This document shows positions 1-11,211 of a DNA stretch of 64,000 nt, in pieces. The stretch comes from Triatoma infestans. Taxonomy: Eukaryota; Arthropoda; Insecta; Hemiptera; Reduviidae. The notes below the pieces were generated by a model. That model worked only from the letters and a program-made list of their open reading frames with translations. It was not told the DNA's origin and ran no database searches. The stretch spans positions 1 through 64,000 of the forward strand of contig JAAEAF010007944.1 of the NCBI GenBank assembly GCA_011037195.1, written 5' to 3'. Made by a program: the position numbers and the translations under genes. Numbering within the stretch: position 1 is the first letter of the stretch; each line of letters begins with the position of its first letter.

Positions 1-154
1 GATAACCACAAAAAAGAAACAGGCTATCATGGAAAATATCTCTGACACTAATATTTAATAACACTTTAAATCGAAGAAGACATATTCTTACCAGCAACAC
101 TTGTTACAACTCTGCTCTTGAAAAGTTGTCTAATTCCGAATATAATCCTTTATA
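1..154. repeat. fragment of a dispersed repeat, then AT-rich sequence
   Basis: The first ~50 bases (ggctatcatggaaaatatct and what follows) resemble 46728-46760 and the stem arms at 9057-9135 (tcacagacattttc / aaaatgtctctga). This is a piece of a dispersed element, probably linked to the Penelope-type or RTE-type sequence found at those sites. Nothing else is recognisable before the SINE. Confidence 0.4.
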
Positions 155-420
155 TCCCTAAACCCTATGGCGTAACAGCCCATGAAGGACCAAGGCTTGC
201 CAGACGGCGATTTGAATAGGGAGGGGGACGTGTGTGGTAAGCACGCCGCAGTTCCCACGGCGTTTAGTACCGGCCTTCTCTACCTAGGGCGCTAGTAACT
301 GTAAGCCACCCCACTTTTTATCACGATGCTGGGTCAACACTGACTTTGCCTTCACGGGGATCGAACCCTGAATTCTCGCACGAAAGGGTCTGTGCTAGCC
401 ACTAGACCAACGCGTGAGGA
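155..420 (-). repeat. SINE family 1 copy (tRNA-Glu-derived head)
   Basis: On the minus strand this begins with a tRNA-like head (about 420 down to 350) containing an A-box-like GGTCTAGTGGCTAG and a B-box-like GGTTCGATCCC, so it would carry an internal RNA polymerase III promoter. A ~190-bp non-tRNA body follows, ending near ccatagggtttaggg. The same sequence recurs at 61826-62084 (+) and, without the head, at 54912-55090 (-). In the 61.8 kb copy the head has a 7-pair acceptor-like stem and a TTC in the anticodon position, as in tRNA-Glu. It is a retroposed SINE and not a functional tRNA gene: the anticodon and T arms are degenerate. Confidence 0.85.
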
Positions 421-860
421 CATATAGGGACTACTTATTTACTTTCCGCGAAGCCTGTTTAAATTGTAAAATTAATTACTACTTAAAACGTTTCATTTTT
501 CAAATTAGATTTTCAGGCAAGTGTGTATTTAAATTTTCCGGTAAAGTTGGTAACACTTACTATTTGTATCCATTAAAATTAAGTACATTTTGTAAAAAAA
601 ATAATGAAGAAATTTTTTTATCATTTTTTACTGTATGCTTGCACTATTTATAACATTTTTCGTTTCAAATTTGTAACAAATCTTGTACTTTTATGTATGT
701 CAAGTTTCAGTGTTGTTTTTTTTTCAGTTGTTTTGCAAAATTCTTTCTACAATTTTTATAATTATACATTATTTTACTTTAAATTAAAGCCGTTTTTGTA
801 ACACTTATATTATTGTAAATTTTTATACTATTTTACCCAGTGTAAGGGTGTTGTGAGGAG
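421..860. other. no gene seen; AT-rich sequence
   Basis: Strongly T-rich sequence with short chance reading frames only. No recognisable protein motif, splice pair or repeat was found. Confidence 0.5.
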
Positions 861-869
861 ATGTAGGTT

Positions 870-1230
870 GTTGCTTGATGAAAGATATACACCTTAAGAT
901 TTGGTTTAAGATATATACTTGATATATATGTATATGAATGACTTCCAAGGACTTTAAACTAACTGAACTGAACTGAACTGACAGACTGACGTGGCTAAGA
1001 AGATATGAACGGAGCGATGTTAAACTGATGTGTAAATCAATAGAATTCTATCTGAATGATGTCTCATTGCCTACCTCTCATATATATATATACTGGCCGA
1101 GCCTCTCCTCTCTTTACGAGAGGGGCTGTTTCTCTCCGCTAGAGTAGATGAGTGGTGGGGGTTCACTACCCCTACACCCAGACTGCTTTATATGGGGCAA
1201 GGTCCCGATGGAACCTTAAATAAATGTATA
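870..1230 (-). repeat. possible degenerate LTR fragment related to LTR family L2
   Basis: The phrase ccaaggactttaaac (948-962) matches the reverse complement of the conserved taaagtcctt phrase of LTR family L2 (see 11249-11599 and 56964-57354). A tatatata block followed by actggccgagcc lies at the place of the L2 TATA region. A tetrad of aactg repeats sits at 960-980. Boundaries are not defined; the match is weak. Confidence 0.3.
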
Positions 1231-2880
1231 CAAATAAAATAATTCTAATAAAGAAAGTAATTCTTCTTAATTAGTTAGTCTAACTTAACAGTTAACCTAA
1301 AACTAATTTCTGTCCAGCATTATTAAAAAAAAGTTCTAGGAAGAATTGGATTTGATTCTTTTATTAGTCTTTTGCAATAAAGTCAAGAGAACGGAATGAA
1401 TACCCCACATCTGAAGTGGGTTACAAGGCCTGATTGTGTACAACAGTTTGATGGCGGAACCTTGGGCTAGTGTACTCTTGAATTGGTTCACGTAAAACGG
1501 GTAGGTTATCGTTGTTTGCGGTCGTACAATAAACGGGCTGTTTTCTTACCTCCAGCAAAGAATGTCTCCACTCGAGCAATCCTAGTTTCCACAACCTTTT
1601 CTACCCAACCACTCACTTATTCTTATTATACAATTCACTTACATATTTGCTGTAAATATTATTTATCAAACTAATAATTTTTAACATTATTTCTTTTATT
1701 TTTTCCGAACCGTTCTACCAAAAAATTCATGATTTTATGTTACAAAATAATTGTTAAGAAACAATTGTGTGAGTGTTTCACACCAGATTTTTTTTTTCTG
1801 TTTTGTTTATAATATTCAATAACCTCTATCAGCGGCTGGCCAACAGGCATTTTCTGTATCCTGCTACATCTGTATATAGAAATGTTATTGATGAACGATG
1901 GCAGAGAGATTTGTGCGCATATATATATATATATATATATATACGTGGTAGTTTCGATTATATTCAGTAGAGAGAGGTATCTCTGACGATTTGTTTGGAC
2001 AGGCTTTGTTTGTTTGTCTGTGTCTGTGTGAGGGAGAGTAAGAGAGAGTGAGGAGACAGGTTGGTAGCAAACATGAGAGGTAGCCCCGTAATTACCCGCT
2101 AGTATATCCCTTCTCTTGCAAAACATACAACCACTGCTCCGCCACTTGCTCTACACCTTCTGACGGCCAGTTTACTCACTGACACAGATAGACATAGGAA
2201 AAGCACCTTCTCCTCTGTATATATTGCTTCCAATGCCAACAAAATACCCCATACTATCAAAACCGTATACTTTTTACTCACGCACATATATATATAAACA
2301 CACACACACACACACACACAACACATTCTATATCCTTTCATCCTACTTCCGTTTCGACACTCAATAAAGTTTCCATCATACAGTATTCAGCTTTTGCTGT
2401 GACCTACAAACATTTATCCAACAACATTTTAGGCCTTACTACAACTATATTAAATATAAAATAACACCGATATATATCCTTTATTAAAATGACACTTGAC
2501 TGAAGGAGGAGGGGAAAAGCACTCGTCACATTTTCCTCCCAGAATTCCAAAATTAATCAATTTTGATAATCCGAAAAAATCTTAATCTAATATTCTGGAA
2601 AAAGTCAAACATGAAATATACTTTTTACATTGCCTTACAGGACGCTATTTAAAAATGATTCAACATAAAAACAATGTTAAAAGTTCTTGTGTCAAACTGA
2701 TCTGTACTAAACTTTTGACCACATTACAATTTGTCTGTCCAATATTCGAAAATTACGTACACTAATTAGTGGAACTTGGCCAGTAAACTAAACTGATTAC
2801 TAACCATAAGCAACATTTTCTACAATAACATGGAACAGTCTAGATTTGAACCAAATAATGATAATAATCTAAGCTAATCT
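1231..2880. other. no gene seen; simple repeats and a REP end motif
   Basis: Holds a (TA)n run at about 1918-1943, a (CA)n run at about 2298-2320 and, at 1767-1790, the minus-strand copy of the conserved REP-family terminus (gtgtgagtgtttcacac followed by a T tract). Reading frames here are built from the dinucleotide repeats and look spurious. Confidence 0.55.
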
Positions 2881-3720
2881 AGAAACTCCGGGGCCACCAA
2901 AGAGGTTCGGCACTTAGACCGCGTTTGGGACCATTGTGCATCCCATCATCCCGTATTATCGAAAATTGCCAGGGCCAAGGTGAGTGAAGTTTCTCTCTGG
3001 CTTTCGGTTCCAGAATATGGGGGCCAAATTTCAGGAATCGTCTGCAAGCATAATGCACGCACTCTCCAAGAAGGTGAACGAGTGACCTATCCTTTTGGCC
3101 GCATTTCCTGCAAAGTAGGTCCTCAGGAAGACCCCATATTTTGCAGGTGCTTCCTTAAAAGGCAATGCCCTATAACTAGGACAGTAATTCTCCGAAGCTC
3201 CACTTTTGTTCTGCAAGGAGACTTTTTTTGTAGGGTTCGTGTACTGTGATCACACGTGATCTATTATACCCTCTCTGGTGCTGTAGGTAAGCTTGCTCTC
3301 CCTCCAGGTTGAGATCCCTAAGGAATCCCAGGATTCTGAAGGGTATTAGGGTGGGCATTTCCCCCTCCCAAACTGGTAAAACCCAAGTTATTGAATCTTC
3401 TTTGGATGAGGCATCGCAATTGGTGAGGAGATATAGAGTTGCGCCAGACTTTGAGAGGCCCTCCAAGAAAGTCTTGGAGCCATTTTTCAATGGCTCCACA
3501 GATAGTTCTGTACGAGATGCCACAGAAAGGCTCCGGGCCACTGGGCGCTCGTAAGGCGCCCTCCTTTGCTAGCCTTGAATGCCTTTGAGCTCGGTGGGCA
3601 CCCAGCCCAGCCGAAGACTTTTGGTTTGCAAGAGATTCTAACTGTTCACGTAATTCTTTAACAATCCTCGACCTGATGCAGTTCGCCTCTAGAGCCTTTA
3701 GTGCGGCCTAACATGATAAT
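2880..3720. other. GC-richer block with open frames on both strands, unrecognised
   Basis: Base composition changes sharply against the AT-rich surroundings. Plus-strand frames of 89 and 81 codons (2980-3249, 3309-3554) and minus-strand frames of 121 and 61 codons (3541-3176, 3216-3031) are open, but none contains a motif I recognise. It could be a decayed ORF1/gag region of a retroelement. No splice-site context makes a host exon convincing. No function is claimed. Confidence 0.3.
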
Positions 3721-3929
3721 AACATATTGTTACTTTTTTTTATATTTACTTATATTATTTACAATCTGCAAAAAATAATATGTAATAACTAAATTTGCTC
3801 ATTGATTTAATCCTGGATTGAGTGAAATGGCCAATGCCACGCTCCCTGGATATTAAGAATTTAAAAAGGAAAAAAATTACGTTATAATGAATCAATCAAA
3901 GCTAAGGAAATAAATTCATATCTTCAAAT

Positions 3930-4040
3930 TTAAAAAAATACTTTTTTTTTTGGATTCAGGGGACCTCAAAACGTGTATATTTCCGGTAAAAATTCGTTAT
4001 CGAAAATTTGACACAATTTAAAAGCAATTAGAGAAAGTAC
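3930..4040 (+). repeat. REP family fragment (right-end segment)
   Basis: Contains the diagnostic right-end phrases of the REP repeat: ggattcaggggacctcaaaa, atttccggtaaaaa, cgaaaatttgacac, then agagaaag. The same order occurs at 52690-52795 and 54236-54325. Confidence 0.7.
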
Positions 4041-4849
4041 ATTGTTATTAACAAAGAAAGTTTACAATAAAATTATCTTCAAAGCTAATTAGATCTTTCA
4101 CAAACTAACACCTTCCAAATTACAGGATAACCACACAGGAGAATATGTAGTTGTTTTCGCTATTGTTATTAAGAAAGCTATCGCTAGTTTTTGGAGTGGA
4201 GTCAAAGTCATTTAAAACACTGTGAAATCCTGGTACCTTAAATGAAATCTTAGAATTCGATTTCCCAGTTGGCATAGTTTTCCCTAGAGGATGCTCCAGC
4301 TACTTCAAACTCAAAACTCTCTAGTTTTCTCTTATTCTATCTAGATTATTCTAAAACTCTATACAATACCCATTCTAAGCGAAACAGTGGATGTGGATAG
4401 AAAACTTTCGACTCCATCAAGCTCCCTATTCACATTTACTTCTCATATCTTCTCTTTCTCTTTACTGTATTTGTCTGGAATGCAAATCATTTCTCTTTCC
4501 ATTGTAAATAGGAAGTTTTGGCAGCATCAAATTCATACTCAAATGATGTTATCCTACTTTCAGTTGAACTCTACTGTTCTTTAATAACACAGCTGTCAAC
4601 GAAAGACGTTCCAGTAAAATGGTACAAATATTGCGCGTACAATGCTTGATAGTTAAATAAACTGACAATCTACTTACAAGCAAAGTTTTTCAATGCTTTA
4701 TTTCTTCTTTAAAACTTACTTTTACTGCTGTGAGAGGAAATATATTCATTCATATGACATTTCGAAGTAATTTATGCTCAAATGCATTATTTTCAAAATG
4801 AAGGATCTCAAGCTTTTGTCAGACGGCCATTTTTTTTTTTTTTCTGGGT
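4041..4849. other. no gene seen
   Basis: AT-rich sequence without a recognisable coding motif, structured RNA or repeat match that I can support. Confidence 0.5.
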
Positions 4850-5690
4850 TGTTTGTTAAGAATTTTCCCAACCATCTCACAATCTTCTTCGCCATTGTCT
4901 AACACCTATTTTTATGAAGTCTGCCTCAACATCTTGCAGCCGCCTCTTCTGCCGCTTGGATGATTTTCGTAAAATTTTAGGGAGTTTCAGGAGCAACATT
5001 CCTAGTTTGACTTGGGTCACTAGATTTTTCTTGTCTGTAAAGCTGGTATAGTTCAGTATTTATCCTACAATGGTAAGCACAGTTTTCGACTACTGGGCTA
5101 CATATATACATCTAAAATCTTTCCTCTCCCAGCAGTTTAATCTCAGTTCACCTGCGCTGTCAATACCCAGTTTTCTGACCCATGCAGGTCTGAGAGCCGT
5201 CCTATGTATGGTGATCTTAGCTTGTCTAGAGATATTCTTATTCTGGGGCTATAATTCTGCCCCTTACATCGTGGTTAACCTCATTCTTGGATGTGAGGGT
5301 TGATCCTAAATATTTAAATGTCCTCACTCCTTCGAAACGCTATTGCCCAACCAGTAATTCTCCAAATCTTCTTGCTTTTCTTGTTGCCACCATATATTTC
5401 GTTTTGTCTGTGTTAATTTGTAGACCATACTTGTCGTCCTCTTCTTCCAAATCTAGGAATGCGCTTTTAAGTGCCGCTCCAGATTTTGCTATTTATCGCC
5501 ACATCGTCTGCACAGACCAATCGGTTATGAATAGTGGTTACTAATTTGCCGTAGTTTTCCTCATCGCCATTTCCAACACTAAATTGAACAATAACGGCGA
5601 CCCCGTGTCTCCTTGTCTATGGACTACATTAATGAGGAATTCCTTCGAGGAACCCAACTTTGATAACTTGTCAAGTACTGAGAATCGCAT
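4850..5690 (-). pseudogene. decayed RTE-like endonuclease/reverse transcriptase fragment
   Basis: The minus strand, read through several frame breaks, gives blocks of the reverse-transcriptase region of an RTE-like non-LTR retrotransposon. In order: a GDTGSPLLFN-like segment (near 5615), CADDVAI, the degenerate ADD catalytic box (near 5515), then LQINTDKTKYMVATRKAR (near 5400) and FKYLGS(T/L)LT (near 5310). The same order is in better shape on the plus strand at 46830-47640. The element would copy its RNA into DNA at a nicked target. Here it is a dead, stop-ridden relic. Confidence 0.65.
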
Positions 5691-6639
5691 TTACTCTTAC
5701 CTCAAACGTTCGGACCTCTAGAAATTAATTACTCGTAAGTAAAAAGGTATTTTGAATTAAGTTTAGTTTGTAGAGCAGTCCATGGCGAGTAACAATTATT
5801 ATTTTTGAAAAACTATCAGTCACTATTTGTTCGGTTACTCGTGATTGCTGAGTCGTTGAATTCAAAATTGGAGGGTGGTACAAATTTTCATTCACTTGTG
5901 TCTGTAGCTTGAGTCAGTATGAGTTTTTCAAATAATTATGAGAAAGTAGGTAGAAGTTGAGCGCGGCAGCTGTAACGTCCGTGTTTTTTGGTTTTCCTGT
6001 TTGTGGAAAATTATAACCACTTCGTTTTTCCCAGCCCGATAAGAAATCGCCAATATAAGATTTTAAATTTCCTACTATTATTTCCTAGAGTTAATTAATA
6101 ATTATAGAAGTAAGTTGATTAATTTAACTAAGACTAAAGATAAGAAATTCATAAGATATTAATTAAATAATGATTATAAGTTGGTATATAAAGGCTATAA
6201 AATGTGTGCAAGTGACAACGCCACCTGTTAAAGACATTACAAAAACAAATATTTAACACACAACAAACTATATTTTCAAAATAAACATTAATAATTCAAT
6301 AAATTAAATTACTTTTTCTATATAACTTCATCTTAATACTGAAATTTCTTGATTTATGAAATGATAAATAGTTACCTGATATACTTTGGAAATCAACACA
6401 ATCTGTTTTATACTTTATCAAAACTTTTGCTTCGGATTTCGAGATTAAATTGTACGAACTTATTCGTAAATAAATATGTGACTTGTGTTTCAATACTAGT
6501 GAATTCTAACTATATTTGGTTGTAACTCACAATTGATCTTTTTGAAGTCGCAGTGTTAAAGCATAGATATCCATTCCTAGTCTATTAATTATCTTATACT
6601 ATAACAATCATTTAAATTATAAAAAAATGTAATACTTAC
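5691..6639. other. intron sequence with a TATA-like site; possible LTR
   Basis: No coding sequence recognised. A strong TATA-like site (tatataaagg, about 6183-6192) lies ~210 bases after a TGTAACG that resembles the start of the solo LTR at 16663. This could therefore be a degenerate LTR, but no matching right end was found. Confidence 0.25.
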
Positions 6640-6714
6640 TCTAGGTCTACCGCGAGAGATATTGCCAGAACCTGGCTGATAGTTCCCTCCATCGCCCCGG
6701 CCGCGCGGTGGGAA
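6640..6714 (-). CDS. host exon B, putative ADAM-family metalloprotease (Gly/Arg-rich linker)
   Basis: A 75-base GC-rich exon stands out in AT-rich DNA. On the minus strand it is preceded by a pyrimidine-rich tract and cag (acceptor, ttctttttacag) and followed by gtaagt (donor). Read in phase 0 it gives 25 residues with no stop, rich in Gly, Arg, Pro and Asn (begins FPPRGRGDGGNY, ends SRGRPR). The length is a multiple of three, and the upstream exon at 41962-42110 also ends at a codon boundary, so the two join in frame. The next exon would lie beyond the left edge of the window. The splice signals and reading frame are seen directly; membership of an ADAM propeptide is inferred from exon A. 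The other two frames are less protein-like: one has a stop. Confidence 0.6.
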
Positions 6715-6911
6715 CTGTAAAAAGAAACATTATGTTAAACTATAGTTAAATATACAAAAATTATTTGCACTTAAATAAAGTAACTTTGGAGTTACCGCCA
6801 ATTAGCTACTGGCTTCTCAGTCCTCATAATAAACTGGACTACCATAAACTTAGAGAGATCATTCTAAAACCGCATTATGATTATAGATAATAATAAAATT
6901 CATAAATCAGG

Positions 6912-6950
<39 letters not shown>

Positions 6951-7615
6951 GTTAATTATTTGATTCATTGATGACAAAAATAAGTAATAATTCTAGTTGT
7001 TTATCATTTTATATTTTCTTTCATTGTTAGTAAGAATTATCGCGATGTGTCGAATACTTCTAATGTCCGTGTGTCAGATAAAAGGATTTCTAGAAATTGG
7101 TCTGTGAGCTATGATTGGTATTTGAGATATTGCAATGATGTCTGCATAACTCAAAACTGAAAATCACAGTAAGTTCAAACTTGGCATTTAGTTTAAGTGC
7201 TTCAAGAATAAGGTTTTGATCAATATCGGTCAACCGGAAATTCCACTTTATTGAAGGAATTCATCAGTATTTAGCTGTTTTTTTTGGAAAACGGCTTCAA
7301 TGATTAGAAAATGAAATTATTAAAGAATGAACCTTTCAATTTAAACTTATATAAAGCCTTTGTATATGTATATATATTCCCGGGGGAAAAGTATGAATCT
7401 TCAGGTATTGTACATAATGCCTAGCATTTTCATCCATTATCTCTAGCTACTTTAGGCCAATTAAGAAATTCTGCTTTTTATTTCATACTTGGGCTAGGTA
7501 TTCTACACTTGGCCTAGGCATGTCTTAGCAGAAGTCTAGGTGTCTACATCGTCTAGGCAAAGTATTGAATAGCTTAACTTATATTAAATGACCTTATGTA
7601 ATTATAAAGGCCTAA
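6715..7615. other. intron; (ATT)n microsatellite
   Basis: A run of about 13 ATT units lies at 6913-6951. The rest is AT-rich with no recognised feature. Confidence 0.6.
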
Positions 7616-8025
7616 AGGGCGCCTTCCACTGCGAGCGAAGCGGGCTCCGTTCGGTCTCCGTTCAACTCGCAAAGGTTTATCTTCATGTAAGTGCTTCCAC
7701 TATGAAAAGAGTGAGCGGAGCGGACTGAACGAGTATAAAGAGTTACAAAAGTGGTCGCAGAGTTGAGCGGATTTGGGACGGACTCCGTTCGACTCGCAAC
7801 GCCAAATCTCATAGAAGTGCTTCCAGTAATAGATGAGTCAGCGGAGCGGACTGAGCGGGAAAAAGGAGCCGTTGTGTCACGCTGTGCAATGCTAGTTTTG
7901 AACGGTGTCCGCTAGCCCTTCCCTACCTCCCTCCCTACTTATGCGCGCCTTCCACTGCGAATATCTTTTTCAGCTCATTCTTGAACATGTTCTGTGACTG
8001 CAGTATCGTAGCGTATTTGAATAAA

Positions 8026-8133
8026 ATGGAGCTTTTTATTGAAACAGTGCGACAATACCCTTGTTTATGGAATACCAGCGACAGAGATTATCATCTTGTA
8101 AATGGTAGAATATCCGTAGTAAATCGCCTTTGA
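8026..8133 (+). pseudogene. N-terminal MADF-like domain fragment of the Harbinger accessory protein
   Basis: Starts at an ATG and gives 35 codons to a stop. Residues 2-20 read ELFIETVRQYPCLWNTSDR, the typical first helix of a MADF (Myb/SANT-like) DNA-binding domain (an acidic start, then V-x-x-Y-P-x-L-W-x). In PIF/Harbinger elements such a protein assists nuclear import and DNA binding of the transposase. The reading frame ends just past residue 35, at the point where the similarity also stops, which I read as the internal-deletion junction. Confidence 0.6.
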
Positions 8134-8262
8134 CAGGTCTCTCTCTAATGTGTAGCTCATCCAAAATCTTGGTTTGTTACGCTTCTTTTTCTTATAACTA
8201 TAGAGTAGCAAGCATTTACTTATCGTATTTATATAGTCATCATCACTGGAATCATCTGACAT
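8065..8262 (-). pseudogene. N-terminal fragment of a Harbinger-like transposase
   Basis: The minus-strand frame from the methionine at 8262 begins with an acidic leader (MSDDSSDDDYI), followed by a basic cluster and an aromatic box (YKKKKRNKPRFWMSY). This K/R-rich stretch followed by (R/K)FW is the usual N-terminal signature before the catalytic part of PIF/Harbinger transposases. The DDE catalytic region is absent. From about residue 45 the frame is antisense to the MADF fragment, so only roughly residues 1-45 are genuine. Confidence 0.5.
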
Positions 8263-8547
8263 TATTACTAGAAAAACGAAAAAGACAACTTCAATCACGA
8301 CTTGCTCGATCCAATTGGCTGTGATGAACTGGCTGACCATTCAGTCCGCTGATAATGGAAGCATCAACCCCTTCCATCTCATTTCTCGCTTAGCTCAATC
8401 CGCTACCAGGTTTGCGAACCCGCTGACAATGGAAGGCAAATACCTCTTTTATGTAAAACTCTTTTTTAGTGGAAGGTCAAAACTATTTTACTCCGTTTCG
8501 CTCAGCTATTTCATGCTCATTACCCTTTCGCAGTGGAAGGCGCCCCT

Positions 8548-8924
8548 TAGACACTGCAGCTAAATTTTATTGCATTTTGCAATTATATTATTAGCAATCA
8601 GATATCAGATTATATTTTCTTTCAAGATCTATAAATTGTTTTATATAAATAATATTAATCAATGCAACTATTTGATGCTTATTAAAAGGATCTGAGTTTT
8701 ATTAGTTTTTTTTTATTCAATTACAAAATAAGTTATATTTGTTACTTCATTACCATTAACATAACTTTACTTAAACAGGCTTATTTTTTTTTATCCTCTC
8801 GGGTATGTGTTATTTTTCTCTACTCGCATCCATCTTGCCCACTTGGCCGCACGTCCTCTCCTCCCTTCCAAAGCTCTAAAGGAATTTTGCGTAATGGCAA
8901 TTAATTAATATATTTTGTATATTA
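8548..8924. other. no gene seen
   Basis: AT-rich, with poly-T tracts. No feature supported. Confidence 0.5.
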
Positions 8925-9342
8925 TGAAGAAATTTGGTGAAGATCAGTCAAGAAAGAAACATTCAATTATGCAAACGTTTCGTCAGGGTTTCCTGTATTT
9001 ATCGACGCTTTAATATATAGTTGTTGTGGTGGTTGGTTCCGCAGAGCTGGGAAGTATCACAGACATTTTCCGTGGTACCCTGCTTCAGGTCGATGACCAT
9101 AAAATGAAGCAGGCTACCACGAAAAATGTCTCTGATGCTTTAATATATAGATAATCGTGAAGATGTGGAGAAATAATTTTGAAACATACACATTTGTTAC
9201 GTCACAGAAACATTAAAAATAAAGGAAAATTAAAATTTACTAGTTTCTTGCCTGACTTAAATCATCTATAGAAAATGAAACGTTGGCATAATTGAATGTT
9301 TCTTTCCTGACCGATCCTCACCAAATTTCTTCATAACATAAT
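8925..9342. repeat. nested inverted-repeat structure, probably Penelope-derived
   Basis: The outer arms 8925-8990 and 9267-9342 are inverted copies (tgaagaaatttggtga and aacattcaattatgc inverted on the right). The inner arms 9057-9087 and 9105-9135 pair over about 31 bases with few mismatches. The outer arm phrase gcataattgaatgttt also occurs at 56865-56880, directly after a hammerhead-like motif. Here the right arm is preceded by cctgac...gaaacgttgg (about 9245-9282) and the left arm, inverted, by cctgacgaaacgt (about 8980-8995), both shortened versions of the same core. Head-to-head copies of a Penelope-type end would explain this. Confidence 0.5.
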
Positions 9343-9703
9343 TCATCAAACGGTCAACAAATACTTTTATATATTTTCTATATTTTAAGTTTGTTCATGG
9401 ATCAGAAATTAGTTTTCTATTTAGATGTTATCCATTTGTGTAAGGCCCTATATTGGTCGTCTTATTATATCAACTAGCGCAAGTATTTATGTAGACCATG
9501 CGGGGCTCAATTATATCTTGGTCTAATAAGTTTTATATTTCCTGTTTGGCAAATTGTAGTTTGTGAAATGGTATAGATTAGTTTCTTATAGGAAAATCTC
9601 CTGTTTGAATTTCTTAAAAAAAAACTACAGTTTTAACTTGTGATATACTATCACTAAAAGTGTGATGGACGATAGATTTCAAGAAATTCAAATAAGGAAA
9701 TTT

Positions 9704-9752
9704 TTTTTTACCCTGAAGAAGGCAATAAATTTGCCAAAACGTCGGTAAAAAT
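9704..9752 (+). ncRNA. hammerhead-ribozyme-like motif, Penelope type
   Basis: The order is: stem I 5' arm ttttacc, core CTGAAGAA, stem II ggcaa/ttgcc closed by a 5-base loop, core aaaaC, then gtC, then stem I 3' arm ggtaaaa, perfectly complementary to the 5' arm. This is the arrangement of the hammerhead ribozymes known from Penelope-like retroelements (CUGANGA, stem II, GAAA). The second core box reads AAAA where GAAA is expected, so activity is doubtful. Confidence 0.6.
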
Positions 9753-10884
9753 TTGTGGGAATAAGCTAAGGAACAGAATCAGCTATCAGAGAAGTAAAGC
9801 ATTACGATTGATAGATTTATTGAAATTGTTATTACGACATTACAAAGGAAGATGGTAATTGAAAAAGAAAATTGGGGTAACGTTGTAAAGGTAGTAGAAA
9901 GTGAAAAGCATAAGATGAAACATTAGTGGAAGGGATAAATAATTATTGATATGTATTTGAAGTTGATTGATAGCAGCTGCCAAATTGAAGAGGTATAGTG
10001 AAGAGATTTAAAAGAAGATGGAATGGACTAAGGAAGGTGAAGCCTCCTAGAGGAGATAATATGAGAAACTACCATGAGTCAAATTGATAGGGAGTTGTAT
10101 GGAAAGCGATGGGAAAACTAGGGGGGAAAATGATGAAGAGTGTGTTATAGCAAGAGAATGGCAATGACGCTCTACCTATATAGCTTTATGCTTCATATCT
10201 CTGTAGTATGTAACTCTTCTGTATAGGATGGTTCACCAAAACATATATAGCAAGTAAATGACACATAACTCAGGTCACGTCCGGACCATGCACACATACA
10301 TACACACATACACACATACAACATACACTAAGAGCTACATATCATTCACTATTTTGCATGATTATCTTCTGTCGCTTCAACACGGATATAACTAGGCAAC
10401 AAACTACTCAAAATACTGATCTTATTATTCTACAAGGACCATGATCTATAATTGTTTTCGACATCTATATTTGTTTTTGACATAAATAATCGCATAATTT
10501 AATGCGAACAACAACTTATAATTTAATTAAAAGAATTAATTTTCTCCATTTGTCTGTGGAATTTACTACGTAAATTTACAAGCATGTTACAAAGTCTGAT
10601 TTAAAAATACTTCTAAATATTGATTTCATATTTTTATTCATAAACATTAACTAACGTATATCTAATCTAATCTAATATATATTCGTATACAGGATGTCGG
10701 TAAAACATTTCTGTTTCTTATAGGGACTTAATTTTTAGAAACAATGTAACAATTATTTGTTAAAAAAAATAAAGTTGTAAATTGAAGGAAATATTTGCTC
10801 AATGGGTTTTAGAACTTAATTTAAAAAAGACTGAATATTTCTTACTAGTCCAAATACGCAAAGTTTGTGCCTAGAGGAAACATA
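9753..10884. other. no gene seen; short CA-rich run
   Basis: 9860-10150 is purine-rich and resembles the tail sequence around Penelope-like fragments elsewhere, but not clearly enough to call. An acatac/cacata simple repeat lies at about 10290-10327. Nothing else is supported. Confidence 0.45.
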
Positions 10885-11177
10885 ATCCAAGGTGTAATAG
10901 GATGCGAAGAGAGGGATCTAAAGCAGAGAGAGAGAGAGAGAGAGGGGGGGCACACGAAATTGAGAATCTCACTCGCTACTGAGGCCTTACTAGGAGTGGG
11001 AGGCTCTGTATATATACAGCTGCGCTAGCCCTACAATGGAGAGTCTTTAGAACAGTCTTATAACAGTAAACAATGGAGTCAGCAACCAACTACTACCATT
11101 CTCTTCATTCACTATAAATCCTTAGCTACCTAATTTCTATTTACGGTAAAGTCCTGGCAGTTTTGTGTGTGTGTGTG

Positions 11178-11211
<34 letters not shown>

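Larger units (their letters stand above)
7616..8547. mobile_element. PIF/Harbinger-type DNA transposon, internally deleted
   Basis: The ends are inverted repeats of about 19 bases (left 7616 agggcgccttccactgcga; right 8529-8547 is its reverse complement with one extra C). Inside each end are several subterminal copies of gcggagcggactga-like words, expected to bind transposase. Another partial end repeat lies at 7943-7960. The interior keeps the N-terminal parts of two proteins facing each other: a MADF-like protein on plus and a Harbinger-like transposase head on minus. Two-gene organisation with a DNA-binding accessory protein is typical of PIF/Harbinger. At ~0.93 kb it cannot move by itself. 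The flanking bases are compatible with, but do not prove, a TWA target duplication. Confidence 0.7.

Noticed and set aside
163..420. Functional tRNA-Glu gene
   Set aside because: The head has pol III boxes, but the anticodon and T arms do not fold, and a conserved non-tRNA body is attached in several copies, so it is a SINE.
1740..2341. Open frames of 128 and 80 codons on the minus strand
   Set aside because: They are driven by TA and CA dinucleotide repeats (YIYIYI and VCVCVC runs) and contain no domain.
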